A DNA stretch of 64,000 nucleotides, taken from positions 496,001 to 560,000 of the forward strand of contig NZ_JAHZMP010000001.1 of the NCBI RefSeq assembly GCF_020748465.1, in the 5' to 3' direction. Source of the DNA: Terrisporobacter mayombei. GTDB lineage: Bacteria; Bacillota; Clostridia; Peptostreptococcales; Peptostreptococcaceae. Shown one piece after another: positions 25,485 to 34,478 of this stretch (position 1 is its first letter; every line of letters starts with the position of its first letter). The position numbers and the translations under genes are program-made. The notes beneath the pieces are model-generated. The model was not told where the DNA came from and searched no databases. It worked only from the letters and a program-made list of their open reading frames with translations.

Positions 25485-26637
25485 AAATACTTATATTATC
25501 ATTTATTCCTAATGTATTTAGTAATTTATCTTCATTAATATCCGTCATTATTCCGTTTTCATGCCAGTGATACTTACATCCACAATAATCTAAAAAAACA
25601 CATTGAGGAACAAATCCTAAACTTTTTGCTTTAAATCCACCTGATATTAAATTAAGAACACATGCAACACCGATTATTCCTATATCTCCATATTGAAACT
25701 TTGTTTTAATAGTAATATCTGATTCATGAGGAATTATGTAAACTTGAAAATTATAACCTTTACCTAGCTTATCATATCTATTTACATTGCATGATTTTGT
25801 ACAATGAGTACATATATATCCTTCTTCAGTTTTTACTGCTTTACAATAATTTTCATTTTTGGCTCTCATACATGATGGAAGCAATAACCTTTTTTCTTTT
25901 GACTTAATAAACAGCTCCCTATAGGATTTATTCATTATCTCAGCTCCTACCATGTTTAGATGGTATTCTACTTCTTTTCTTCTACATGTAATATAGTCTT
26001 CTCTGTATTTATATTTTTCTTCTGCTAAAATTAAAAATTCACTCACATTCTCTGTATAAATACCTAATTCTATTTTAGCTTTATTTTCAAATATCTCTTC
26101 TATTTCTAAAGACGACAAAATTATTTTCTTAGCTTCATCTTCTCCTATACATATAAAATATTTTTCCCACGGTTCTAATCTTTTAACTTCCTCCTTAAAA
26201 TCACCAATTGCATCTAAATATCCCATTAATTTTCCAAAATTATTTATATTAAGTTCAATTTGTTTATTATCTTCTATGTTCAGAAAATATGTTTCCATCA
26301 TACCTCTCTTCTTATCAACACTATTCTTTATGATCTCATATTTTCTTAAATAAGATAAAATTATTAAAATATGCTTAGGTATTATTTGAAGATTCACTGC
26401 CCTATTTATATAGTTTTTCCACAAAACCCCCATCATTAATATTTCCAAATAATACTCTGAATTTGTTCTTATATTTTCAATATTATTTTTTTCTAAAAAG
26501 TTAATAAAGTCTTTTACATACTTTTCACAAGTATAAGATATATTTTTTTCAATATCCAATGTAAAACTTGATAATTTTTTATAAAATAAATTGGAATTAT
26601 AATTTCCTTTACACAAAGAGTAGGTTATTTCTTTCAT
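25483..26637 (-). CDS. DUF116 domain protein, cysteine-rich
   Basis: 384 residues. The N-terminal 190 residues are helical and not recognised. The C-terminal half is a DUF116 domain: LLLPSCMRAKNENYCKA, GYICTHCTKSCNVNRYDKLG, VYIIPHESD, GDIGIIGVACVLNLISGGFK, then PQCVFLDYCGCKYHWHENGI and TDIN. About nine conserved cysteines suggest metal or Fe-S binding. DUF116 proteins occur in anaerobes and methanogens, often near Fe-S or cofactor genes; biochemical function is not established. It is convergent with the HesB-like selenoprotein gene. Confidence 0.82.
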   Translation of the reverse strand: MKEITYSLCKGNYNSNLFYKKLSSFTLDIEKNISYTCEKYVKDFINFLEKNNIENIRTNSEYYLEILMMGVLWKNYINRAVNLQIIPKHILIILSYLRKYEIIKNSVDKKRGMMETYFLNIEDNKQIELNINNFGKLMGYLDAIGDFKEEVKRLEPWEKYFICIGEDEAKKIILSSLEIEEIFENKAKIELGIYTENVSEFLILAEEKYKYREDYITCRRKEVEYHLNMVGAEIMNKSYRELFIKSKEKRLLLPSCMRAKNENYCKAVKTEEGYICTHCTKSCNVNRYDKLGKGYNFQVYIIPHESDITIKTKFQYGDIGIIGVACVLNLISGGFKAKSLGFVPQCVFLDYCGCKYHWHENGIMTDINEDKLLNTLGINDNISI

Positions 26638-26732
26638 ATATGGTTTTTCCCTGCCTTTTTATAGTTATTTATTATAAAATTCCATATAAAAAACAAACTT
26701 CCTTTTAAAACTATTATTCTTTAATTTAAAAT

Positions 26733-26772
26733 AAAAAAACTCATGAAATTATATTACTAATTCCATGAGTTA
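26733..26772 (-). terminator. Terminator of the aldolase gene
   Basis: AACTCATG-AATT / AATT-CATGAGTT stem followed by seven T on the minus strand. Confidence 0.8.
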
Positions 26773-26777
26773 TTTAT

Positions 26778-27428
26778 TTATTTATTTCCGAATGCATCTT
26801 CCCAGTCTTTTTTAAACTTTTCAATTCCTTGATCTGTTAGAGGATGATTTAACATTTGGTATACAAGCTTAGCAGGCACTGTTGCTATATGAGCTCCAGC
26901 TAACGCTGCATCAGTAACATGAACTGGATGTCTAACACTTGCAGCTATTATTTCTGTTTCTATTCCATGTATATCAAACATTTCTGCCACAGTTCTTACT
27001 AAATCCATTCCATTAGTTGATATATCATCTAGTCTTCCTAAGAAAGGTGATACATAAGTTGCTCCAGCTCTTGCAGCAAGTAACGCTTGATTTGCTGAGA
27101 ATATTAAAGTAACATTAGTTTTTATTCCCTCAGCAGCTAATACTTTTACAGCTTTTAATCCTTCTGCAGTCATTGGTATTTTCACAACCATGTTTTTGTG
27201 AATTTTTATTATTTCCATTGCTTCTGCTATCATGCCTTCAGCATCATCACTATTTACTTCTCCACTTATTGGTCCATCAACTATTGAAGCAATTTCTCTA
27301 ACTACTTCTGTAAAATCTCTTCCTTCTTTTGCTATTAGAGATGGGTTTGTAGTTACACCACATATTACACCCATATCATTAACTTTTTTAATATCTTCCA
27401 CATTTGCTGTGTCTAAAAATAACTTCAT
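26778..27428 (-). CDS. fsa: Fructose-6-phosphate aldolase / TalC-type transaldolase
   Basis: 216 residues, the length of the small transaldolase subfamily. [26 protein letters not shown], the Schiff-base lysine K83 in [27 protein letters not shown] and SPFLGRLDD are all present. It performs either transaldolase exchange in the pentose phosphate pathway or F6P cleavage; most Firmicutes members of this clade act as transaldolase. RBS GGAG precedes the ATG. Monocistronic. Confidence 0.93.
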   Translation of the reverse strand: MKLFLDTANVEDIKKVNDMGVICGVTTNPSLIAKEGRDFTEVVREIASIVDGPISGEVNSDDAEGMIAEAMEIIKIHKNMVVKIPMTAEGLKAVKVLAAEGIKTNVTLIFSANQALLAARAGATYVSPFLGRLDDISTNGMDLVRTVAEMFDIHGIETEIIAASVRHPVHVTDAALAGAHIATVPAKLVYQMLNHPLTDQGIEKFKKDWEDAFGNK

Positions 27429-27491
27429 ATTTATAATCTCCTTTGCTCACTTTTCTTTTGTATGTACGTTATTTTTTGAAATTAATATATT

Positions 27492-29012
27492 TTATTTGTA
27501 AATACTTGTGTCAATATATTTTTTATATATCAATTCTCCATTATTATTATACCCATAAAGATAAGTATTTGCCACATTTCCTTTTACAAAACTTACGGGA
27601 GTATATTTTTTTCCATCTAAAACACTTTTATTTGACCAAAATTCCACTGTAATTTGACCTCCAACTGTATAAGCATGAATATAGATTGGATAATCATAAG
27701 AATTTTTAAATCTTAAGTTTTTACTTCCCGTTGCTAATGTCGCATCTAATCCTCGTTGTACATAGGGTACAGATTTTGAGTGATTATATCTTTCTGTTGG
27801 AAGAATGCCTGCTTTTAATTGTGTATTATACAATGTTGTAGAAACTTGACAAACTCCACCTCCTGGAGCATCTTTATGAGTTCCATTTATTATAACTGGA
27901 GCCATGTAATAACCATTGCTAAGTTCTACAGGATTAACTTTATCTTCATATGATAATTCTTCTCCTGGCATTAATAATGTTTTATCAATTTTTTTTGCTG
28001 CATTAGCTATATTCAGTCCCCTGTTATAACCTGTTCCACCAAAGTACGTTGTTGCAGAAGAAATTTTATAATCTACCCCTTCAAGATCTTTATTATTTAT
28101 TTTAGGTTTAATTGTCTTATATTCTTCTTTAATAATTATATTACTTTTCACTACTTCATTACTATTTATTTTTTCAATTATTTTATTAATCAAATTTTTT
28201 TCATCGATGCTTTTACCATTTTCACCTTTTATTATGTTTAATTTGTCTCCATTCATTTCAAATGTTGGTTCAATAGCTACTAAATGAGTATCATCATAAA
28301 TTTTATTGACTTCTTCTTGTAAAGCTTCATTATTAACTTTTATATCAAAATTATAATTCCTTTTTACGCTTAAATATATTAAACCAAATTGTTCTAAAAA
28401 TGATTTATCTTTACCATAACTCATTATTTTATTTTCAACTTTTTTTACATCTAACTTATCAATTATATTGGATACTAAAATTTCATAGTCTTTATCATCT
28501 AATTTTATAATAATTTTATTGTCATTGATATCATTTGCCAAAGCATTTACCTTTGTATTTAATTGCTTTTCATTTAGTTTTGAAACATCTTCTTCATACA
28601 ATGTTATATCTGGGTAAACTAGAAAGTCATATCTTTTGGCACCAAAATACATTATTGTAATTAGTACAAAAAAACATGCAATTCCAATACAAATCTTCTT
28701 TTTCTTTTCTATACCTTTTATTGTGTATTTTCTTTCTTCTATTATTTCTCCTTTAATACTTTCTAGTTCTTCACTATTTACATATTCTTTATCATTAAAA
28801 TTTTCATATTCTTCACAATTATGTTCTTTCATCGTAAGTTTACTTTCTAAACCTTCAGCTTTTTCTTCATCAGTGTTTTCCATATTATTATGAATTTCTG
28901 ACTTGCTCTCATCCAAATTTTCTTCTGTTAACTTTTCCTTTTCTTCTTTCTCCTGCTTTGCCTTTTGGCGAGCTTTTCTTATAATATCATTATTCTCATC
29001 GTCTCTCTCCAC
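27492..29012 (-). CDS. VanW-family membrane-anchored protein
   Basis: 506 residues, GTG start with GGGGGGAT five bases upstream. A highly charged cytoplasmic region (1-105, lysine/glutamate helices), one membrane helix (about 107-126, KKICIGIACFFVLITIMYFG), then an external part: a PG_binding_4-like region (about 200-310) and a VanW domain (about 345-475) with VNPVELSNGYYMAPVI, GGGVCQVSTTLYN and the YDYPIYIHAYTVGGQ segment. Such proteins are thought to act at the cell wall; activity is unknown. Not a vancomycin-resistance gene on this evidence, since no van ligase or sensor is near. Confidence 0.85.
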   Translation of the reverse strand: MERDDENNDIIRKARQKAKQEKEEKEKLTEENLDESKSEIHNNMENTDEEKAEGLESKLTMKEHNCEEYENFNDKEYVNSEELESIKGEIIEERKYTIKGIEKKKKICIGIACFFVLITIMYFGAKRYDFLVYPDITLYEEDVSKLNEKQLNTKVNALANDINDNKIIIKLDDKDYEILVSNIIDKLDVKKVENKIMSYGKDKSFLEQFGLIYLSVKRNYNFDIKVNNEALQEEVNKIYDDTHLVAIEPTFEMNGDKLNIIKGENGKSIDEKNLINKIIEKINSNEVVKSNIIIKEEYKTIKPKINNKDLEGVDYKISSATTYFGGTGYNRGLNIANAAKKIDKTLLMPGEELSYEDKVNPVELSNGYYMAPVIINGTHKDAPGGGVCQVSTTLYNTQLKAGILPTERYNHSKSVPYVQRGLDATLATGSKNLRFKNSYDYPIYIHAYTVGGQITVEFWSNKSVLDGKKYTPVSFVKGNVANTYLYGYNNNGELIYKKYIDTSIYK

Positions 29013-29178
29013 AGTATCCCCCCTTTGATTTCATCACTAGTAAATTGTATTAATAAACTTAAACTTTATTCGTTTAAAAAGATTTCATTTTCGTAATCAA
29101 TTATTATATACAAATTTGTATATAATAAAAATTTATGTTAATATAACTAGGTATAAATCATAAGAAAAAGGTGATAAA

Positions 29179-30126
29179 ATGACAAAGTTCAAATATGCTT
29201 TTGATGACAATAAAAGATATCATACTTGGAATTACTATCTTAGAAATACATTTGGTGAAAAAATATTCAAGGTTTCTATAAATGCAGGATTCACTTGCCC
29301 AAATATAGATGGAAAAGTAGCTTATGGTGGATGTACTTACTGTTCCAAAGAAGGTTCTGGAGATTTTGCCGGTAATCCAAAAGATGATTTAATAAAACAG
29401 TTTAAAGAAATTAAAGAGATGATGCTTAAAAAATGGCCAAGTGCTAAGTATATTGGATACTTCCAAGCTTATACAAATACTTATGCTCCTCTAGATGTTT
29501 TAAAAGAAAAATATGAAACTATCTTAGAACAAGATGATGTAGTAGGACTTTCTATTTCTACCCGTCCAGACTGTTTGGAAGATGATGTAGTAGAATATTT
29601 AGGTGAATTAAATAAAAGAACTAATCTATGGGTAGAGTTAGGTCTTCAAACTATTCATGACTCAACTTCAAAGATTATAAATAGAGGTCATGATTATAAG
29701 ACCTTCATAGAAGGAGTAGAAAAGTTAAAAGCTAAGAATATAAAAACTGTAGTTCATATTATTAATGGTCTTCCTGGAGAAGATTATAATATGATGATGG
29801 AAACAGCTAAGGCTGTGGCTGATTTAAATGTTCATGGAGTAAAAATACATTTGCTTCATGTTATAAAGGATACTCCAATAGCAAAAATGTTAGAAAAGAA
29901 CATGATGACTTTAATGGCGCAAGAAGAGTATGTAAATCTAGTTTGTGATCAGTTAGAAATTCTTCCATCTGAAATGGTAATCCATAGACTAACAGGTGAT
30001 GGTAAAAAAGAAGATTTAGTAGGTCCTCTTTGGTCTTTGAAAAAATGGGAAGTACTAAATGCCATCGATGATACTCTAAAATCAAGAGATTCTTATCAAG
30101 GTATAAAGTACTCATCTTCAAAATAA
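29179..30126 (+). CDS. TIGR01212-family radical SAM protein (YtqA-like)
   Basis: 315 residues. SINAGFTCPNIDGKVAYGGC then TYCS gives cluster cysteines C40, C52 and C55 in the spacing typical of this subfamily (C-x11-C-x2-C). TNTYAPLDVLKEKYE, GLSISTRPDCLEDDVVEYL, WVELGLQT and the HIINGLPGED segment complete the radical SAM barrel (Elp3-like). Cytoplasmic; likely RNA-modifying, substrate unproven. RBS AAAAAGGTGAT. Ends at a strong terminator. Confidence 0.9.
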   Translation: MTKFKYAFDDNKRYHTWNYYLRNTFGEKIFKVSINAGFTCPNIDGKVAYGGCTYCSKEGSGDFAGNPKDDLIKQFKEIKEMMLKKWPSAKYIGYFQAYTNTYAPLDVLKEKYETILEQDDVVGLSISTRPDCLEDDVVEYLGELNKRTNLWVELGLQTIHDSTSKIINRGHDYKTFIEGVEKLKAKNIKTVVHIINGLPGEDYNMMMETAKAVADLNVHGVKIHLLHVIKDTPIAKMLEKNMMTLMAQEEYVNLVCDQLEILPSEMVIHRLTGDGKKEDLVGPLWSLKKWEVLNAIDDTLKSRDSYQGIKYSSSK

Positions 30127-30140
30127 TAAATTTTCACATT

Positions 30141-30179
30141 AAAAAAGTCCTTCGTAAAATTATTTGCGAGGACTTTTTT
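30141..30179. terminator. Bidirectional intrinsic terminator
   Basis: AAAAAAGTCCTTCG / CGAGGACTTTTTT stem between the convergent radical SAM and EamA genes, T-runs on both sides. Confidence 0.88.
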
Positions 30180-30212
30180 ATAATTTATAATTATAAATTT
30201 TAAAGGGCAATG

Positions 30213-31142
30213 TTATGCTTGACCTGCAACCTTTCTAAGGTCTAAATCAAGACTTTCTTCACTTGCAGATGGTATTTTAGTAACACTTTTAAGAGCTACT
30301 ATAGCAGAAACCATCATTAAGCAAACTCCAATTATTTTTACAGTATTAAATGGTTCTCCCATGATTATCCATCCAATCATTTGTGCAAATACTAATTCTA
30401 TTGATGCTATTACACCAGCAACAGAAAGTTCTATTCCACTTTTTACACCACTTGTATAACAAATATAAGCAAGAGCTCCTGAGAATAATCCAAATCCTAT
30501 TATATTTAAAACTACAGATATATCTCCTAAACTAGCTCCAACCTTAACAAAATTTACTCTACCTACAAGAAGTAACGCTCCTGTTAAAAATGAATAAATC
30601 ATCATTGTTAAATTGTTTACTTCTTCTAATATATTTTTACTTATTATTGGCATTAAAGAATAAAGAATTGCTGCCATAATACCACTTATAATTCCGAATG
30701 TACTTATACTTTGTAAATCTAAACTTCCTCCTGTAACAGCAAGTATAGCTGCCACTACACATATACCTAAAGATAATAACTTCATTTTATTAATTTTCTC
30801 TTTGTATATAATTTTAGAAAAAATTGTGATAAATATTGGTGAAGTATAAAGTAATACAGCTGCTACTGCACTTCCTGCACTTTTTATTGAATTTACATAG
30901 CAATAATTAAATAATCCTTGGCAAAGTAATCCTATAATTATGGAATAAATTAATCCTTTTTTTGATATTTTTAATAAACTTGGATTTTTTATAATTGCAT
31001 ATGAAACTAATATAATACATCCCATTGAAAGTCTTAAAAAACTTATTTCTTCTGTTGATAATCCTACATTGCTTAGGTTTGTTGTAAATAATCCTATACT
31101 AGACCAAAAAAGACCTGCTAGTAATATGTATAAATATCCCAT
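30213..31142 (-). CDS. EamA (DMT) family transporter under sigma-54 control
   Basis: 309 residues with ten membrane helices in two EamA repeats (GYLYILLAGLFWSSIGLF start; FGIISGIMAAILYSLMPII start of repeat two). Members export or import amino acids and metabolites. RBS GGAGGAAAA. A perfect -24/-12 element lies 59 bp before the ATG, and a divergent PAS-AAA+ activator with three palindromic sites is next door, so this transporter is the obvious target of that activator. The PAS ligand is probably the transported compound or a precursor (inference). Confidence 0.88.
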   Translation of the reverse strand: MGYLYILLAGLFWSSIGLFTTNLSNVGLSTEEISFLRLSMGCIILVSYAIIKNPSLLKISKKGLIYSIIIGLLCQGLFNYCYVNSIKSAGSAVAAVLLYTSPIFITIFSKIIYKEKINKMKLLSLGICVVAAILAVTGGSLDLQSISTFGIISGIMAAILYSLMPIISKNILEEVNNLTMMIYSFLTGALLLVGRVNFVKVGASLGDISVVLNIIGFGLFSGALAYICYTSGVKSGIELSVAGVIASIELVFAQMIGWIIMGEPFNTVKIIGVCLMMVSAIVALKSVTKIPSASEESLDLDLRKVAGQA

Positions 31143-31200
31143 CTTTCTTTTCCTCCATTTGAAACTCTATAATCTGTCTTTTGATTCCAATATTAGTTGT

Positions 31201-31216
31201 AGCAAATAGTATGCCA
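31201..31216 (-). promoter_or_regulatory. Sigma-54 (-24/-12) promoter of the EamA gene
   Basis: Minus strand TGGCATACTATTTGCT: GG and GC elements with the required 10-base gap, differing from consensus TGGCACGnnnnTTGCW only at C6 and G7. Transcription should start near 31190. Confidence 0.9.
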
Positions 31217-31325
31217 ACTTTTATATTTTAATTTTCTTTAACAAATTTGTTGAAATTCAGCCATTTTTTTTTATTATACTTATACAGTTCAATTTTTTTT
31301 AGATTTAAAATAAGTAATTTAACAA

Positions 31326-31347
31326 AATAAGTTGATTTTAACTTATT
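31326..31347. promoter_or_regulatory. Activator palindrome 1 (distal to activator gene)
   Basis: AATAAGTT-N6-AACTTATT, the same arm-and-spacer pattern as two further copies at 31359 and 31408. About 120 bp upstream of the -24/-12 element. Confidence 0.8.
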
Positions 31348-31358
31348 ATTCCAATATA

Positions 31359-31380
31359 ATTAAGTTATTTATGACTTATT
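31359..31380. promoter_or_regulatory. Activator palindrome 2
   Basis: ATTAAGTT-N6-GACTTATT, a slightly degenerate copy; centre 33 bp from palindrome 1, about three helical turns, placing both on the same face. Confidence 0.7.
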
Positions 31381-31407
31381 TGTACTATAGCGAAAATTAA
31401 GCAATAT

Positions 31408-31429
31408 AATAAGTCGAAAACGACTTATT
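31408..31429. promoter_or_regulatory. Activator palindrome 3 (next to activator gene)
   Basis: AATAAGTC-N6-GACTTATT, the best copy; arms extend to TAATAAGTCG / CGACTTATTA. It lies about 20 bp before the activator's start codon, which suggests autoregulation as well. Confidence 0.8.
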
Positions 31430-31449
31430 ATAAAAAAAGGGGGATAACT

Positions 31450-32832
31450 TTGAAATTCAAAGAAGATTTTTATAAAAAAATCATGGATGCATCCCATGAT
31501 GAGATTTGTGTCGCTGACAATGAAGGTAATCTAATTTATTGTAATAAAGCATTTGAAAAAAACTATGGAATAAAAAAAGAAGAAATGCTTGGTAGAAATG
31601 TTAAGCTTTTATCTGAAAAAGGTTATTCCACAGTAGGAGCCATACCTCAAGTTTTAATAACAAAAAAAACTAGTTCTATGGAACAGTTTACTAATACAGG
31701 AAAAAAGCTTGTATTAACAGCTACCCCCACATTTGATGATAAGGGTGAAATTGAATTTATAGTTGAAAACACTAGAGATATTACAGAACTTAATCAAATA
31801 AAAAATAAATTAACAGATACACAAAATGAAGTTAATAAATATAAAAACGAAATTGAAAATATATATAGAACTACCCTTAAAATAGAAACTGATATTATTC
31901 TTACAGGAAGTGTTATGAAACCTATAATCAATACAGTAAATCAAATTTCAAAAACAAATGTTATAGTTTTACTTCTTGGTGAATCAGGTACCGGAAAAAG
32001 TTCATTAGCCAGATATATACATAAAAATAGTAGAAGAGCTGATAAACCATTTATAACTATTAACTGTGCAACAATATCACCAGAACTTCTTGAATCCGAA
32101 TTATTTGGCTATGTACCAGGTGCTTTTACAGGCGCTTCAACTAAAGGAAAGGCTGGTCTCGTAGAGCTTGCTCATGGCGGAACTTTATTCTTAGATGAAA
32201 TTGGAGAGATTCCTCCAAGCCTTCAAGCAAAGTTTCTTCAGTTAATTCAAGAAAAAACCTTTACTCCAGTAGGTGGCATGAAAGAGAAAAAGGTAGATAT
32301 TCGAATTATATCTGCTACGAACTGTGATTTATTAAAAAAGGTAGAAGAAAAAACATTTAGGGAGGATCTTTACTACAGATTAAATGTTATTCAATTAAAA
32401 ATACCTCCTCTTAGAGATCGAAAGGATAATCTGATTGAATTAATAAAACATTATTTTAATAAGTATTGCTTTGAATTTAATATAAATAAAATAATTACCA
32501 AAGATGCTATAAAGTTAATTTCTTGCTATGATTTTCCTGGTAACATTAGAGAGCTTCAAAATATTATACAAAAACTTGTATTAACCTCTACTACTCATGT
32601 TATTACAGAAAAAAATCTGCCAAAAGATATATTCAACTATAACTTCGATTTTAATATAGAAGATAAGGAAGACTTTTTTAATGAACATGATTTTGATACT
32701 TTAATGGAATCCTACGAAAAAGAGATTATTTCTAAAACCTATAAGCATTATAAAAGTTCATATAAGGTTGCCAAATGTTTAAATATATCTCAATCCAAAG
32801 CTAGTAGGCTTATTAGAAAGTATAATCTATAA
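31450..32832 (+). CDS. PAS-domain sigma-54-dependent transcriptional activator
   Basis: 460 residues, TTG start behind AAGGGGGAT. Domain order: PAS (about 5-115, DEICVADNEGNLIYCNKAFE), a coiled linker (115-145), an AAA+ domain (about 150-380) with Walker A GESGTGKSS, the sigma-54 contact loop GAFTGA, Walker B GGTLFLDEIGE, R-finger region DLYYRLNVIQ, and a C-terminal Fis-like helix-turn-helix (YKVAKCLNISQSKASRLIRK). It should activate the divergent EamA gene through the palindromes at 31326-31429. The PAS domain implies a small-molecule signal rather than phosphorylation, as there is no receiver domain. Confidence 0.93.
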   Translation: MKFKEDFYKKIMDASHDEICVADNEGNLIYCNKAFEKNYGIKKEEMLGRNVKLLSEKGYSTVGAIPQVLITKKTSSMEQFTNTGKKLVLTATPTFDDKGEIEFIVENTRDITELNQIKNKLTDTQNEVNKYKNEIENIYRTTLKIETDIILTGSVMKPIINTVNQISKTNVIVLLLGESGTGKSSLARYIHKNSRRADKPFITINCATISPELLESELFGYVPGAFTGASTKGKAGLVELAHGGTLFLDEIGEIPPSLQAKFLQLIQEKTFTPVGGMKEKKVDIRIISATNCDLLKKVEEKTFREDLYYRLNVIQLKIPPLRDRKDNLIELIKHYFNKYCFEFNINKIITKDAIKLISCYDFPGNIRELQNIIQKLVLTSTTHVITEKNLPKDIFNYNFDFNIEDKEDFFNEHDFDTLMESYEKEIISKTYKHYKSSYKVAKCLNISQSKASRLIRKYNL

Positions 32833-32856
32833 TAATTTATAGATTATACTTATAGC

Positions 32857-32898
32857 AAATAAAGAAAATACCAGAATAAGCTGGCATTTTCTTTATTT
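32857..32898. terminator. Bidirectional intrinsic terminator
   Basis: AAATAAAGAAAATACCAG / CTGGCATTTTCTTTATTT stem (one mismatch) between convergent genes. Confidence 0.88.
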
Positions 32899-33736
32899 AT
32901 TTTTCCCAATAAGAAGGTCTTTTTATAAATATAGGCAATTTAGTTTTAGAGTTTCCTCTTGCACTATTTATTTGAGACTGAGTAAGATACATTGTATTTT
33001 CTAAATTACAACCTCTAATATCTGCACCCCTCATATCTGCTCCTATAGCAATTGCCCCACTTAAATCCGTATCTTGTAAATTTGCCCCTATTAATAAAGT
33101 CCCTGCTAAGTTTGCTCCTATTAAGTTTTTATTCCTAAGGTCTTTCCCTATAAAATCAAAGCCTAAGGGTTCATCCTTTTTTCTTTTAGAACTTATTTCT
33201 TTTATTACATTTGCTCTAACTTCTTTTAATAAATAATTTACCTTTGTTCTATGTTCTTCAACATTGATATTTAATATTTTACTTGCACAAAGATTTGTAA
33301 GATTTTCTGTTTCTATTATCATCTGATTTATTCTTTTTCTCAAGTCTTCACTTTCTGTAAAAGTAAAACTATCATATAAGTACCAAATCATTTCTTGTAA
33401 ATTTTTTACTACTACAAAAACGTCATACATTTCCTGTGATTTTTCTTGTGAATTTTGCCAACTTACATTTTCATATATATTTTGAGCAACTTTTTGACCG
33501 GCTCCAAAACAGTCATAGTTAATACATCCCTTAAGATTCTTTTTACTTAAGTCTTTATGTATTTTACAAGTAAAATCTTTTTTAAGATTTTTACAAGGTT
33601 GTCCTGCAATCTTATCTTCTGGAAAATTATCCATTGTAGAAAAATATAAGGCTACACAACAAAACCCAAAGCATTTACTACAATCTATCTTTAAATTCTT
33701 ATAAAAATTCATCTCATTATAATTTCTATACCTCAT
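32897..33736 (-). CDS. Cysteine-cluster plus pentapeptide-repeat protein
   Basis: 279 residues. The N-terminus (about 17-82) has DCSKCFGFCC, GQPCKNL, FTCKIH, LKGCINYDCFGAGQ, nine cysteines in an order reminiscent of YkgJ-type metal-chelating domains. A helical middle (about 90-180) follows. From about 187 come pentapeptide repeats of the A(D/N)LxG type (DLRNKNLIGANLAGTLLIGA, continuing to DMRGADIRGCNLENT), predicted to form a right-handed beta-helix. Located 11 nt after the DJ-1 gene, thus co-transcribed with it. Role unknown; a metal- or redox-linked function fits the partner. Confidence 0.8.
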   Translation of the reverse strand: MRYRNYNEMNFYKNLKIDCSKCFGFCCVALYFSTMDNFPEDKIAGQPCKNLKKDFTCKIHKDLSKKNLKGCINYDCFGAGQKVAQNIYENVSWQNSQEKSQEMYDVFVVVKNLQEMIWYLYDSFTFTESEDLRKRINQMIIETENLTNLCASKILNINVEEHRTKVNYLLKEVRANVIKEISSKRKKDEPLGFDFIGKDLRNKNLIGANLAGTLLIGANLQDTDLSGAIAIGADMRGADIRGCNLENTMYLTQSQINSARGNSKTKLPIFIKRPSYWEK

Positions 33737-33747
33737 TTTGACTCCTG

Positions 33748-34314
33748 TTATTTAGTAAATTTATTATAAAAATTCACTAACATTCCTTCTTTTATATCTT
33801 CCATTTCATTTATACATCCTAGCTCTTCTAATATTGTTAGAGCAAAAGCTAAAGCAGTTGCTGGTCCTCTACTAGTTATTATATTATCATCTATTACTAC
33901 AGCCTGGTCTTCTATATAATAAACATTTTCTTTTTCTTGGATAAAACCAGGGTAAGATGTACATTTCTTACCTTCAAGTACATTAAAATATTCTAATGTT
34001 TCTGGTGCAGCACAAATTGCAGCAACAATTTTTTTATTTTCATTCATTTTAGTAATTAATTCTTTTACACAGTTCGCTTTTAGGTTTTCTGCTCCTGGTA
34101 ATCCCCCTGGAAGTACTACAGCGTCATAATCACTAGTATTAATATCTTTAATATTACAATCAGATTGTACTACTATATTATGAGTTCCTCTCACATACTC
34201 ACCTTCAATAGAGCACATTTTACAATCGACATTACCTCTTCTAAGCACATCAACTACTGAAAGCGCTTCTATTTCTTCAAATCCATCTGCTAATAAAACT
34301 AATACTTTTTTCAT
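33748..34314 (-). CDS. DJ-1/PfpI family protein (YajL-like)
   Basis: 188 residues. LLADGFEEIEALSVVDVLRR, LPGGLPGAENL and the nucleophile elbow AAICAAPE with C101 match the DJ-1/ThiJ subfamily; a glutamate in the EEIEA segment would flank the cysteine. Proposed roles of the family are deglycase/glyoxalase and oxidative-stress chaperone; which applies here cannot be told. First gene of a two-gene operon with the pentapeptide protein. Confidence 0.9.
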   Translation of the reverse strand: MKKVLVLLADGFEEIEALSVVDVLRRGNVDCKMCSIEGEYVRGTHNIVVQSDCNIKDINTSDYDAVVLPGGLPGAENLKANCVKELITKMNENKKIVAAICAAPETLEYFNVLEGKKCTSYPGFIQEKENVYYIEDQAVVIDDNIITSRGPATALAFALTILEELGCINEMEDIKEGMLVNFYNKFTK

Positions 34315-34478
34315 TTCTTCCTCTCCTTAATTCGTAGTAATAATTTTTAATTGGAAGCATTATCATATTGAAATTTTTTTTCATTCTTGCTATTATTTAA
34401 TAGATAGTTATTATAAGCAAAAATTTAGAAAATTCAAATATATCGTTTAGCTATACACAAAACTTATGAGGTGAATCA

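Noticed and set aside
27492..29012. Vancomycin-resistance determinant because of the VanW name
   Set aside because: No van ligase, VanX/Y or VanRS genes nearby; VanW-domain proteins are widespread in non-resistant Firmicutes.
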